Shown in pieces: positions 22,151 to 33,024 of a stretch of DNA of 64,000 bases. The notes beneath the pieces were generated by a model. The model was not told the origin of the DNA, searched no databases, and was given only the letters and a program-made list of their open reading frames with translations. Source of the DNA: Drechslerella dactyloides (Eukaryota; Ascomycota; Orbiliomycetes; Orbiliales; Orbiliaceae); assembly GCA_020064725.1 (NCBI GenBank), contig JAGTWJ010000019.1, positions 1,054,001 to 1,118,000 of the forward strand, read 5' to 3'. The position numbers and the translations under genes were made by a program. The stretch's first letter is position 1, and each line of letters begins with the position of its first letter.

Positions 22151-24051
22151 ATCAGATTATTCTCATTCCGCAATCTTCTCATCAGTCCCGAGATACACCG
22201 ACACTCAATGTCCAACACGCCTCCACGTGAGTCCCGATCCGATACGCAGGGGACTGAATCGCCTCCCCCGGCTGAAAGGGGCAGACAAGCCTCCTCAGAC
22301 CGTTCGCATGCAAAGGAAGGTACGATAGAACCGCCGAGAAGACTCTCGGATATCTCCTACCTGCTTTATATTTTAGCCAGAGCCTGCGGTTGAGAATGCC
22401 GCCACGAAGACGTACTAGACTAACGCGACCATCGGTACGACTTAGCGAGGAGGGTCCGAGACCTGATATACGCCGTGCCCATAGGCCGGTCAGGCCAGTC
22501 AGGCTTCCGCCTCACGTCCCGCCTCCTGAACCAGTCTGTCCCAGGATACAAACTCAATCCTAGAACGTTGAATTGGTCAGACGGGTCGGCATTCACGAGT
22601 ACCAGTCCACGATACGCAGGAGGCTGAAACACCTTGTCCGGCTGTATCGCAAGACAAAACTTCTGCACACCGCCATCGAGATGCCAGCGAGGCGAAAACA
22701 GCAACAACAAAAAGATCAGGGACATGGCTTGGCCGCCCCGTGGATATGGCTCTGGGTTCCTATCAAGCAAATCAGCGAATGTCCCACTAAAAGCAAGTAC
22801 ACAACATCGACGTGTACAAACGTTAGCCATATTTCCCCGAGTTTAATGAGGGCTAATGTTCCGTACTGACTACTCAACGATATATATAGGATGTACCTTT
22901 TTACGGGTTTAATGCGTTCAGTGGGCTATGCTCAAGCAAAGACAGTGGCTGGAGTCCATGTTATCCTGTCAGCTCGTCAGGAGCGGTGGAACTCCAAATT
23001 CTACTGCTGGGATTCACAAGACAGCTGCAGCGTCTTTCTCCAGGCAGAGTCAGTTTCAATGGTGCTACGTGCAACAGGGAGACTCTTTGACCGTAGTACT
23101 GGCTGTCCAGAGCCTGGATTCTGGTTGGAAGGAGAGTTCTTTATCACCGCCCTTCATTTCGCCCTACCGAGCCTGCCAAAAAGTCCTACACCTGAAGAAA
23201 CGCAGCTCTCCGGTATTCTAGCTGGAGAGCTTTATGTTTCTTGCGAGATATACGTCGATTGCTTGATAGAGGCACCATTCTCAGTAAAGGTGCGTCTCCT
23301 CGACTAGATATTGGAAAGCGACCTTGCGGTTTTCCGTCCCTCGATGCCATCACCGGAGCGGATGTGCATCGTTGAGATGGTGATATTAGGGTACTCGAAC
23401 CCACCATCTGACGCTTTGTCTCAACGTTTACTAATTCCGTGCTCCTATAGATGGTTACGAAAGACGCTTCAGGATATGTCGCAAGCTCCATGCTGAGTCC
23501 GTCGATATGTCTTATCAACCAGCTTTCTACATATCCTACGACCAGATCATAGGAATCCAGTCGGCTCGAAAATATGCAGATAGATCTTTCAAGCTATTTT
23601 GTGTTTGCCGCCGGATACAACTCTGGTGAATACTCCGAATTAGCTCAATATATGGAGGCATACCGATACAGTTGCCCTGGATAAACCCAAAGATTACCGA
23701 GGCACACACCCCTCATCGTATGTGAGTTTTAGTGCCGAATCGGTCCTTTCTTCTTGATGATGAATGCACGCTGACTGTCTTCAAGGGGTCTGGTTTTGTT
23801 AGGACGTTAGTAAGGAGACACATGCATCCTCGGATAATCACAGAGCTCAGAGATAGATTTGACAGTCAGTTGATCGGAGATAATCGGGGTTATCATTGCA
23901 TAACATTAGCATGAGCACATTACGCCACGTAATGTAACTTTATATGTAAAACGACATGGGCTAGCCATCGTCATCATCGAATGGAATCATCATTCACCCT
24001 TCTCTAAAGATTGAGGTAGATAAGCAAAGATACCTAGATAGCTATAGTTCT

Positions 24052-24072
24052 TGAGAGAGAGGGAGAGAGAGA
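24052..24072. repeat. GA microsatellite
   Basis: gagagagagg followed by gagagagaga, with one interruption. Confidence 0.75.
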
Positions 24073-26124
24073 CTTCTTCAGTCAATCATCATTCATCCTA
24101 CCATCATGATCGTATCGTATCATCATCGCATCATAGCATTCTTATAATTTCGAACCTCTCCTCCTACTGACGAGGAAAAAATACCATACGAGACAGTCGC
24201 CAAATCGGATAATACACCCCAAATTCTTGTGGTCTGCTCGTTTTGAAAGGGATATGATAGACAGATCACCCGAGTGAACGGGATATTACGCTGTATTGTA
24301 TAGCAGCTTATGAAATCTTGTATACTACATACTTATATTTCAAGGTAGAGAGAGAGAAAATGGAGAATCATCGCTTCCGAGCTCTATAGCGTATTGAGAT
24401 ACTCTGGTGCGTCAATCTGACCAATTAGGGAGTATCACTGCGCGTCTACGATTCTTATGGGTTCTTCCGAGCGCTTTATATAGATGAGTATACAAACTGC
24501 GCACGCCAATAAAGTATTCCGGGAAAATTCTGGCTACCCTGGATACTGTACAGGCAGGATGAAACCAATTTTTATCGCTCTGTGAACAAAGGCCGGCATT
24601 ACCTTGTCAAACTCCGCGACTTTAGACTTAGATAAGCCAACAACAAACTCCATCCAGACCTTGTGATGTACGTTAGGTATATATTGGCCAATTGAGCTGA
24701 AGTCGAAGATTTATCTAAATAAATAATAGAGAGGTATGCGACTTACAATCTAAGACTTTGATCTAAAGATAATTCTCAATTTTATCTGGTAAAGCTTCTC
24801 AGTATTCACTTCTTCGATATAATAGATAGCTTATTTGATCTTACATTGAAAAACATCCTTAATCAGCAACCTACAGTGATCTTCCAGATCGACATTTGTT
24901 ACGGGTTAGCTGCTGAATTCAGAGAGGAGGAAGGGGTACGAAAGTAGGGCAAGAAAGAAGTTCTCAGAAGCAATCTGTACCTACTAGGTAACTTAGTAAG
25001 CAAAGCAGTCGTTAATTAAGAGCAGGCAGCTACCTAGATCAGTCTCGTAAACCAATTTTTTCTTTACCACCTCTCACCCTTTCATCTTCATCATCTCTTG
25101 CAATTCAACAATTTCGCGGCACTCGAGGAATACCTCAGCAATCCTTCGGCTTCTTCCGTCTTGCCTCCAGACCACGAGTTGGATAAAACGCCGGTGTTTC
25201 TTCAGCCTCTTCCTGGCAAGGCGGGGCTGACTGAGAAGCCTCTGAACTCGAATTCCTTAACGATCCGCTGCAAAAACTGGCGAGCTTCAAAATCATTCTA
25301 GCACGTAAACAGCCATCAGCAACAGCATCAAGAATACTGGCTCTCGTAAGTTCTAACCATCCCTTGATTATTCAAAGCCCCGTTTCTGGACCTAAATATC
25401 ATGAATCATTACTGAGATCACTGTGTGCTCTCTTTAAGCCAAGACATACATACTATCCGCACAGCTCACTCGAGCTAACACCTTAACGAGCTACTCACAA
25501 GGCTTTATTATCTTACGATCAGCCGAGACAACCGCCGGAAAGTTGCAATGGCATCATCTCAATTAACTAAATAAAAAAGTGGGGAAAAGAGACCCCCGAA
25601 GACCTCTGCCCTCGTGAAGGTTGAAGCTTGAAAGCATATTCAATTTTGGTTTAAAGGTACATCCCCTCGAACCCAGAAGAAAGAGCTTGGTGCTTATCCG
25701 TACGGTCCTTCCTACAGTAATCGAGGGCTGTATGGAGAATTTCCGAAGATTACAGACTATGTTGCCTCCCCCCCGAAAGTCATTATACGCTAACATCTCG
25801 CCTCGGTAAAGCGATATATATGAGACGGAACCGGATAAACCAAATGGGATCTATTGCTCACAATCCCATATCGATTAAAGAAGCACAAGCACTTAGAGTT
25901 CAAGCTTTTGCTTGCACCATTCACGGGTATGGCCCTGCTATACCACCGACTTCCAGACTACGCAGAAGCTAATGTCAATCTATACATCTCAGTATCGCGA
26001 TATGCGCCACCTAGTCCCTCCACAGCACCGCGAGATGCTCACGGGTCAGAAAGGGCCCAAATACCTTCTGCCTAACATCGGCGACTCCGCGAACCGGGAA
26101 TCTAGTCTTGTCAGAAAGCCTTCA

Positions 26125-26652
26125 ATGGAAACTCTTCCTTTAGAGATTCATCTGGACATTCTGAGATATCTGGATGACTATACTATCATTGGCAGATACG
26201 GTTGTGTCTGCCGCCATTTCCGCCAGGTGTCGCAAAAATATTCCCAACCTCACTCAAAAGGACCCCGAATTCATAATTTGACGGTTCCTCTCTGGGATTT
26301 CATCCTGAGCGATATGCGTTACGAAGAACTCCACGCCATAGTAGTTGCCTCAGCACATATAATATACTTCAATACAGACTCACATACTCTCAGTTAAGCA
26401 GCCTTCGTGCATCTCAGCTGTATTGCTACCGATGAATATATAAACATCAAGATCCATCCTGTCTTAGAAACAACTCCAATCAGGACAAATCGACAAAGAA
26501 TCGAGAATGGGAGTATCACATCCGAATTGATCACTCGGCTCTTTGCACGTGACTACCCTAACCAGTACCTCAAGAAGAATACTACAGTCTCGACTTCACA
26601 AATCGTTATTCTACAATCTGACCGTCCGAACTGCTTGCTACCAAAGTGGTGA
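26125..26652 (+). pseudogene. F-box protein gene with in-frame stop
   Basis: From the ATG at 26125 the protein starts METLPLEIHLDILRYLDD and continues to GCVCRHFRQV, a good match to the F-box (LP.EI...IL..L, then VCR.F). F-box proteins recruit substrates to SCF ubiquitin ligases through Skp1. The frame stops at TAA 26395-26397, but the same frame resumes directly and stays open to TGA at 26650-26652 (another 84 codons, with SELITRLFARDYPNQYL). Either one C-to-T change (CAA to TAA) broke a 175-codon gene, or an unseen intron spans the stop. A donor C/GTTACG near 26318 and the acceptor TTAAGCAG near 26402 fit the phase, but the donor is poor. The open frame also extends upstream of the ATG to 25912. 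Confidence 0.5.
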
Positions 26653-28032
26653 ACGGTGGAGACGGATCCACAAGATTGAGTATATATTCACTTCGAATGA
26701 TGCATGATATGCCAAAGATTGAGATTGCCAAGCTATATCCTTAAAATTGTTTCCGGCTTTGCGTCGACGTTAAACTTTCTTATGGTATTGCCAATTGATA
26801 GATGTATTAGGTAGCTTGTGTTCATGTATATACTTCTCCAGATGTTTATATGATAAAGCCTTTCTGCTCCAGAGTTCTTTCCCAGCCTGTACATATATGC
26901 ACACTTATCTGAGTTCAAATCCGATATTCTTGTACTCACCGGACCAGTTGTGAAGGGTTAGAAACCCGCTTCAGAGCAACCTCGAGGGCCAAAAAGTCCT
27001 CCTACAGCAATATATCCCGTCCACCTCGTTTTAATCCCAAGTCACGGCAGCTGCAGACCCGATTCCATAACCAATGCACCGAAGCAGCTGGTAAGAGATC
27101 GGAGCGAGAATCCCCTCTCCATCATCCGATCTCTCGGGAAGAAATTCTCAACCCGATGCAGGATTGATGATCCAGCCGATAGAATCCACTTCTGCGAGGG
27201 ATAAGTAATCGGAGTTCCGATAGCATCTAAGTAAGTATCCTAGATTCCAATCTAGTCGTCGCCTCCCGTGTACAAAAGATTCCAGAACCGATGACTAACG
27301 TGTGAGAACAGTCTTGAGGTAGTGAAGGCCGAGGTTTTCGAAAGAGCTTCAGGCTTGAAAACGACCGATAGATAATACTCCTAGCTTTCAGTATCGTATA
27401 CAGGCATCGAGCCGGTAAAAACCATGGATCGTGATCTTATGGTTCAGAATTGCATTAGCGATAGCACCGGGGTCAGCGTTAGGCCAGCAAGAAAGGGGCG
27501 AGGCAACAGAAACGGCATCTAGCTGCTGAGCAGTAACAGGCATGGTGAGGAAGCTGAAGTTGAAAGGCTCAAATCTGCTATAGGCTGAATGTGGAAGAGA
27601 CGTAGGACTGTTTTTTTTTTTAATGTCAGACGCTCAGCGGAAATTCCACACCATCATCCAACGTGCCTTTCCTCATCACCACCTTTCCACCGTCATTGAC
27701 GTATCCACATCTTCAGCCGGATCTCGAACTCGGTTCAGCCTATCTCTCCTATCGGTCCAGCCTCACGGCCTGCCGATTTACGCTCGTTTCTCACCGCTTT
27801 GGCTCTGCCCGATCGCAATCCCGGATCACACTTCCTGCAACGTACAGCTTTCCGCTGCCAGCCAGCTTCCGCTCGTTAAGCACCCACATTCACTACCTGA
27901 CCAGACTCTCTTGGGATTAGTATTATCCGTGACGTGAGATTGACAAGGTGTGCCATTACCATCATAGAGGTTGAGCAGCCAATAGCTTGGCCCATGATGC
28001 TGTTTGCTGACGAAGAACCTGGCTGGCATTAG
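26653..28032. other. Intergenic region with some coding-like frames
   Basis: Plus frames at 27623-27937 are Ser/Leu/Pro-rich and begin after a T-run (27610-27621). They may be 5' leader of the zinc-knuckle gene. GCTGAC followed by CATTAG just before 28033 looks like the end of a 5' UTR intron. No other gene supported. Confidence 0.35.
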
Positions 28033-29332
28033 ATGGATTCCCCAAATCCGGATTCATACCTACTCTCAAGGATCAATACCATCCAAGCCGACTTGGATTC
28101 AAAAACCGTCGCTATTGCCGAGATCCAACGAGACGTTGGACGCCTCTGCAGGTGGGTCCTTATACTACAGCAACTCCGCAGCTCTGCATCTGCACGAGCA
28201 GGCCAACTCATAATAACATCGACATAGTGCCCTTCTTGGTCCTGCTACCACCATCGTTCGTTCAGATACATTCTCGGATGATAGCAGCCACCGTGAACGC
28301 CAAGGTTAGTCAGACTCGCAGTCTCCACCGACAGTTGTTGGATTGAGCAATATACTTACAGTGACTTGCCACATTATAGCACCATACCGTCTCACCTATG
28401 GCAATCATTCCGACAGGGAGCCCGAAGACCCTAGCTCGATTGGAACCACCCTTACGAAAGTCTCAATAACCGGCGCTCCACCTCTCCCTTCCATCAAGTC
28501 CGAAGTCAACCCTCACCGGTTGATTGGCTCCTCCATCGGCATTGTTGGCAATGGCGGAGAAAATCATGCAGGAGAGGCTTCTAAAACCTTGACCGTCCGT
28601 AATGCAGATCGTCCTCACACTCCCATTTATGAATCTTACGTTGACGGGGAGGTCGTCGACGATACTCACTGGCAAGTTGAGGGACTTTCCATCAACGGCA
28701 CCCGCACTCCTGCACCAAGTGTCGGCGTCGGTGGACCCATCGCCAGCCCACCACTGCAACCTACCACCCAGATCATGGTTAACGGGGTGCCACGTAGCAT
28801 CCCCAGCTCCTTGAAGGGTTCCGCGCCAGTGAAGAAGTCTGCCCTCGCTCCGCTGCGTGAGTCTCTCGGCCCATCAGAGCCAGTTTTCTACGGCAGGACC
28901 ATCAGAGCAACGGCACCCGCTAAGGTTCCCGGTTGGAAGGGCGGACCCGCTCCTGCTCAAGTTTCTGCCAGAGTTCCTCCAACGATCCCCGAGGCTCCTC
29001 CAGGCGTCGCTGGAGCGGAACGGCAGGTTTCCCAACCACAGCTCTCTCGTAAGCCTCGTGGCAAGGGGTGCGCCAACTGTGGAGACGTCACGCACATCCT
29101 CAAGTACTGTAGAAAGAAGACTGGAAAAGGTCCTGAAGGTGGCGAGAACTCTGAGAAAATGTTCCACCATCGTCCAAACCACCCTATGAACCAGCCTATC
29201 ACCCGTCCGTGCGAGAAGGCGCCCGGGTACCCAATCGATAGGCAAATCGAGCTCATTGAGACGATCCTTGCACAAACTAGAATGAAGCAGCTGGGCATCC
29301 AACCTGTTGCCGTTCCTGCCTTTATGTACTAA
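28033..29332 (+). CDS. CCHC zinc-knuckle protein (369 aa)
   Basis: Model: exon 1 28033-28151 (AG/GTGGGT), exon 2 28285-28304 (20 nt, between GATAG and GTTAGT), exon 3 28362-29332 (after CTTACAG); phases 2 and 1 join in frame. Residues 1-40 are helical (INTIQADLDSKTVAIAEIQRD). The middle is Pro/Ser/Gly-rich and disordered. Residues 283-296 (CANCGDVTHILKYC) form a perfect CX2CX4HX4C zinc knuckle, a single-stranded nucleic-acid-binding fold seen in retroelement Gag proteins and in cellular RNA-binding proteins. The C-terminal helix is IDRQIELIETILAQTRMKQLG. No protease, RT or LTR lies nearby, so it is a host RNA-binding protein or a domesticated gag-like gene. The micro-exon is the weak point of the model. 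Confidence 0.6.
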
Positions 29333-30678
29333 TGACTATCAGCGGTTCAGTCTTCAGCTTGACGACAAGAACATGATGGCACCGCATTGATTTTGACTTC
29401 TATTTTGTGTTTCTTTTATGGGGCAAAGGACTTACGCTTGCTGCTTTTCATACTTTCTGGGTTTTCTTTCCTCTCTAGGGGTTTATCATAAAATGGACAC
29501 GATATTGATACTGGAGCTTGCTTCTAGGTTTCTTTCTCCCATTCGCCTTTTCGCCTTTTGCCTTTCTCACATGGGTCTGCACTATCAATCGGTACCGTTC
29601 TGCATGATCCATTAATAGTGCGTCTCTGCTATAGCTAGGAAATCCAGGAGCCTTTCGCATCCAGCATATCACCTATTATACCTCAGAGTCATGATGAAGT
29701 AAGCCAGACGCATATGCATCGTGCCGCCCTGTTAGCTTCGTCAGAAGCCGTTACTTCCTCGCTACTTTCTTGCTACTTTGCGTCTACTGATAGACGGCCC
29801 AAAGTTCCGATAACGAGAGCCTTATTGATGTCGGGCACACATTTTAGTCACCATACAAGGTAAGAAATCTGCAACAGCTATTTACTGCGTTGTGTAGTAG
29901 GCTTGGCTGCCCCCAAACGCTTGAACCTCAAGCCCTCCAAACACCAAGCCTAACTCCAGCAACCACGATCTGGTAAGCGGGAGCCGGCGTTTAGATCCTG
30001 ACTCATGACCATCGGCCCTGCCGCTACCAAAACAAGAGCCTCGGAACCTGAACAGCGCATCTCTAGACGATAGTCTCAAGCAGCGTGCAGCCTAAACGTT
30101 CATCGTTTGCCGAAAGAATGCTGAAGCGAGGGAACTTTAATCGGCAGGCGTGGAGTTTAGGCGATTACTAACACCCTAACACCGAAAATCCGCACACGCT
30201 GAAAAATCCAGAGAAAATCACGTCATGCAGCGTTGAGCATGCGAATCATACCGGATTTGTGCTGCAGACGCAATTTTCGAGAAGTCCTTCAATGCATGTA
30301 TGTACGACGGGCAAGGGTGTAGAGAATGTCCCCCCAGCGTGCCGAAAGTACCGTGAGGTACCGACGCACCCGAATCAAGTGAGGAAGTCGCTTTGTACGA
30401 ACCATAATTTGATTCCTATAGATCCTGCGTACCGGCAGGGCCGACCTGGTTATTTTCTACGGAAATGCAGAACACGTATGTATCCGGCCGGCGGGTGGTT
30501 TCTACTTAGTAACGCAGCAAATATAGGGTTTTAATGTGATTAAGTAAGTGGTCATGTTTCTGAATTTGGGGGAAATGCGAACCAAGAGAAGCTTAAGCTT
30601 CATGCCTGCATGTGCCGCCATTGAAAGAATCTACCGATACAGACTTTCGGAATTGCGTTTTTAGCTTCAGTCAATCAG
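29333..30678. other. Intergenic region
   Basis: 3' flank of the zinc-knuckle gene and upstream DNA of the dehydrogenase. Short frames only; nothing recognised. Confidence 0.4.
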
Positions 30679-30687
30679 CTATAAAAT
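30679..30687 (+). promoter_or_regulatory. TATA box of the alcohol dehydrogenase gene
   Basis: CTATAAAAT, about 175 nt before the ATG at 30860, followed by a CT-rich stretch (CCTCCCTGTTTCC) typical of a fungal transcription start zone. Confidence 0.5.
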
Positions 30688-30859
30688 GGACGCGATTCCT
30701 CCCTGTTTCCATTTCCAATTTCATTCTACATCAGTATCATTCGATCAATTGGAATAGCCCAGGCCTCTTCATCAAGCTCCTTTAAATCATTATATATTGA
30801 TTCCCGCAAACCAAATACAACACCTTCAACGCATCTAGCTATCAATTATCTTCATCAAC

Positions 30860-32304
30860 ATGGCCACCGAAAAATTCAACGGTTGGGTTGGCAAGGACGC
30901 TGCCGCTGCCGACGGCAACCTCATATACGAGGAGTTCCAGCCAAAGAGATGGGAAGAAACCGATGTTGACATCGAAGTCACCCACTGCGGCATGTGTGGT
31001 ATGTTTCACTTCCACATTCCTCAGGCTACGAGCTATAGCGCTACGGCCACTACCCTTGCGCATATGCGCATACCAAGTAGTTGTGCACGTTCGAATTTGG
31101 CAATTCAAAGCCGACTACACCGACCATAAGTGCTAATACGATGTCGTAGGCTCCGACATGCACACTCTGAGCGGTGGCTGGCATAAGCCGACTTATCCCT
31201 ACGTTGTCGGTCACGAAATCGTTGGGCGCGTAGTACGAGTCGGCAGCAAGGTTTCGCACGTTAAGGTTGGCGACCGCGTCGGTGTTGGCGCGCAGTCCGA
31301 TGCTTGCTTGGAGTGCGACCTTTGCAAGAACGGCAACGAGACATACGTATGTACCATGTTCACAGAGCGCGTCGAAGCACCAGACATCCGTACGTAGCTA
31401 ACGCGACTATATCTTTAGTGCGACCACTTCGTTCAGACTTATGATGGAATCCACAAGAATGGCGATCGGTCAATGGGTGGATATGCGGATAACGCTCGGG
31501 TTCCCGGCAGCTTTGTTATCAACTTGAATCCCTACAGCAACATTCCCTCGGAAATTCTGGCCCCAATGTATGTTCATGGTTCTACTCTTATCAGATCTGC
31601 TACATCTGAACTGGAACTAATTGTTATCGCTATTATAGGTTGTGCGGTGGTGCCACAATGTTCTCACCCTTGAAGAGATACGGAGCCGGACCCGGTAAGA
31701 AGGTCGGAATCATCGGACTCGGGGGACTCGGCCACTTTGGCGTCATGTTCGCGAAAGGTAAATCTTCGTAACCTTAAGGATCATCTTGATCGATCACCTA
31801 ACTGACATGTTCGAACCTCCAGCTCTCGGATCCGACGAGGTAGTCGTCATATCTCGCAGCAAATCTAAGGAAGCCGACGCCCTGAAGCTTGGTGCAGACC
31901 GCATCATCGCAACCGGGGACGAACCCGATTGGGCTAAGAAATATGGCAGCAGCCTTGACCTCATTGTCAACACTGCTGACTCTCCAAACATGCCATTGAC
32001 CGATTACCTCGGTCTCCTGGCGCCTATGGGCACCCTCGTCCAGGTTGGTGCGCCAGAGGGCAACATGCCGGGATTCAATGGATTCAAGCTGCTCTCGAAG
32101 AACCGGAATCTGACGGGGACTGCGATCGGCAGCCGCGGGGAGATTCGAGAGATGTTGCAGCTGGCGAACGATAGGGGAGTGAAGACTTGGGCGAACCCGT
32201 TCCCCATGTCGAAGGTCAATGATGCCATCAAGGCGTTTCACCGCTCCGAGGCGAGGTACCGGATCGTGTTGGTGAATGAGAAGAATGCATCTGCAAACCT
32301 TTAG
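30860..32304 (+). CDS. NADP-dependent zinc alcohol dehydrogenase, CAD/ADH6 type (361 aa)
   Basis: Exons 30860-30998, 31150-31346, 31419-31567, 31639-31757, 31823-32304; all five join in frame, intron 2 has GCTAAC. The family interconverts aldehydes and alcohols (cinnamyl and branched aliphatic) with NADP(H) in the cytosol. Seen: catalytic-zinc Cys43 (THCGMCGSD), GHE at 67-69, and Cys164 (MLCGGAT); structural-zinc cysteines 99, 102, 105 and 113 (CLECDLCKNGNETYC), the last created across the intron 2 junction; Rossmann motif GLGGLGHFG; and SRSKSKEADALKLGAD, where Ser/Arg/Lys after the second beta strand favours NADP. Length matches yeast ADH6/ADH7. It stands alone with its own TATA box. Likely role: detoxification or fusel-aldehyde reduction; exact substrate unknown. 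Confidence 0.93.
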
Positions 32305-32625
32305 GGTATTAGCTTAGGGTTTTTTGTTGGTGTTTGATGGGGTGCCTGTTTCTGTTAGCTAGCTATCCAGATGGTAGTGCGCTGTCAGTGTATCTAGCGA
32401 ATGAGTTTATGCATGTTCATGACTCGAATGAGACTTCACATTTGATATATTTTTCTCCGGTACGAGACGCGCGTCCCTCCAACATTTAGAAGGAAAAGGC
32501 ATGAGAATCTTCTGCCTTCTATTCCTTTCTAACATGTGTTCCCCGAGCAATATTTCGCATAGGTATGGGTAGAAATTGGGATGCTCGGAGTGGAAAACAC
32601 CAGTGCTCCGCCCACGTAATCGAAG

Positions 32626-33024
32626 TCAGGAGTTACAGCTACTGTTTGGAACCGGATACCTAGTTGATACAGCTTGGTGTTTCCTCCGAGCCGATCGAAG
32701 CCTAAGGTAGATAAAAGCTGTCAATGCGATGGTGAGCTTTAGCCCCTTGCCACGGGCGCCAATCTGCTGCGCCAGTCTTGTTGTTTCTTGACGATTGCGT
32801 AATTCGGCACCGGCCAGCTGCATCTTGTCTATGCGCTTACCGACGCACTGCCAGCGAGTCTCATGTCCAGGCGCGACGGGGAGCAAGCGGGCGATCACTT
32901 CAAAGAAGCAGTAGCGGAAAGGTCGTACGGAGATCGTCTCGGTCTGGACTTGGGAGTATTTGCCTCGGCTTACGAAATCAGGGCGACAGTTTCGGATTGT
33001 GGAGAGAGGCTGAGCTTTGGGCAT
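32626..33024 (-). CDS. Hypothetical protein, single exon (132 aa)
   Basis: An uninterrupted frame from a true ATG with mostly C/G third positions and ordinary composition (DKMQLAGAELRNRQETTRL, then GLKLTIALTAFIYLRLR). There is a possible hydrophobic segment near the C-terminus (LTIALTAFIYL) followed by basic residues. No domain recognised. It lies convergent to the alcohol dehydrogenase, 320 bp past its stop. It could be a small gene or an antisense open frame. Confidence 0.32.
   Translation of the reverse strand: MPKAQPLSTIRNCRPDFVSRGKYSQVQTETISVRPFRYCFFEVIARLLPVAPGHETRWQCVGKRIDKMQLAGAELRNRQETTRLAQQIGARGKGLKLTIALTAFIYLRLRSARRKHQAVSTRYPVPNSSCNS

Larger units (their letters stand above)
21594..26124. 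other. AT-rich gene-poor interval
   Basis: No transposon, domain or tRNA recognised. It holds a His-codon/CATCAC tract (22048-22150), a GA repeat (24052-24072), and a basic frame from ATG 22396 (MPPRRRTRLTRPS) whose TAG at 22561 could be the end of an intron beginning GTACGA, continuing LVRRVGIHEYQST; this is too weak for a gene call. The strand-overlapping frames at 22890-23520 give no consistent choice. The composition resembles an AT-rich isochore. Confidence 0.4.

Noticed and set aside
21991..22230. Histidine-rich metal-binding protein
   Set aside because: The His codons come from a CAT/CAC minisatellite; flanking frame has no gene support.
22396..22869. Basic frame MPPRRRTRLTRPS interrupted by TAG at 22561
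   Set aside because: An intron ending at that TAG is possible, but there is no clear branch site, the 5' end is unsupported and other frames overlap.
28343..29332. Active retrotransposon gag
   Set aside because: No pol domains, no LTRs and evidence for introns; only the zinc knuckle resembles Gag.
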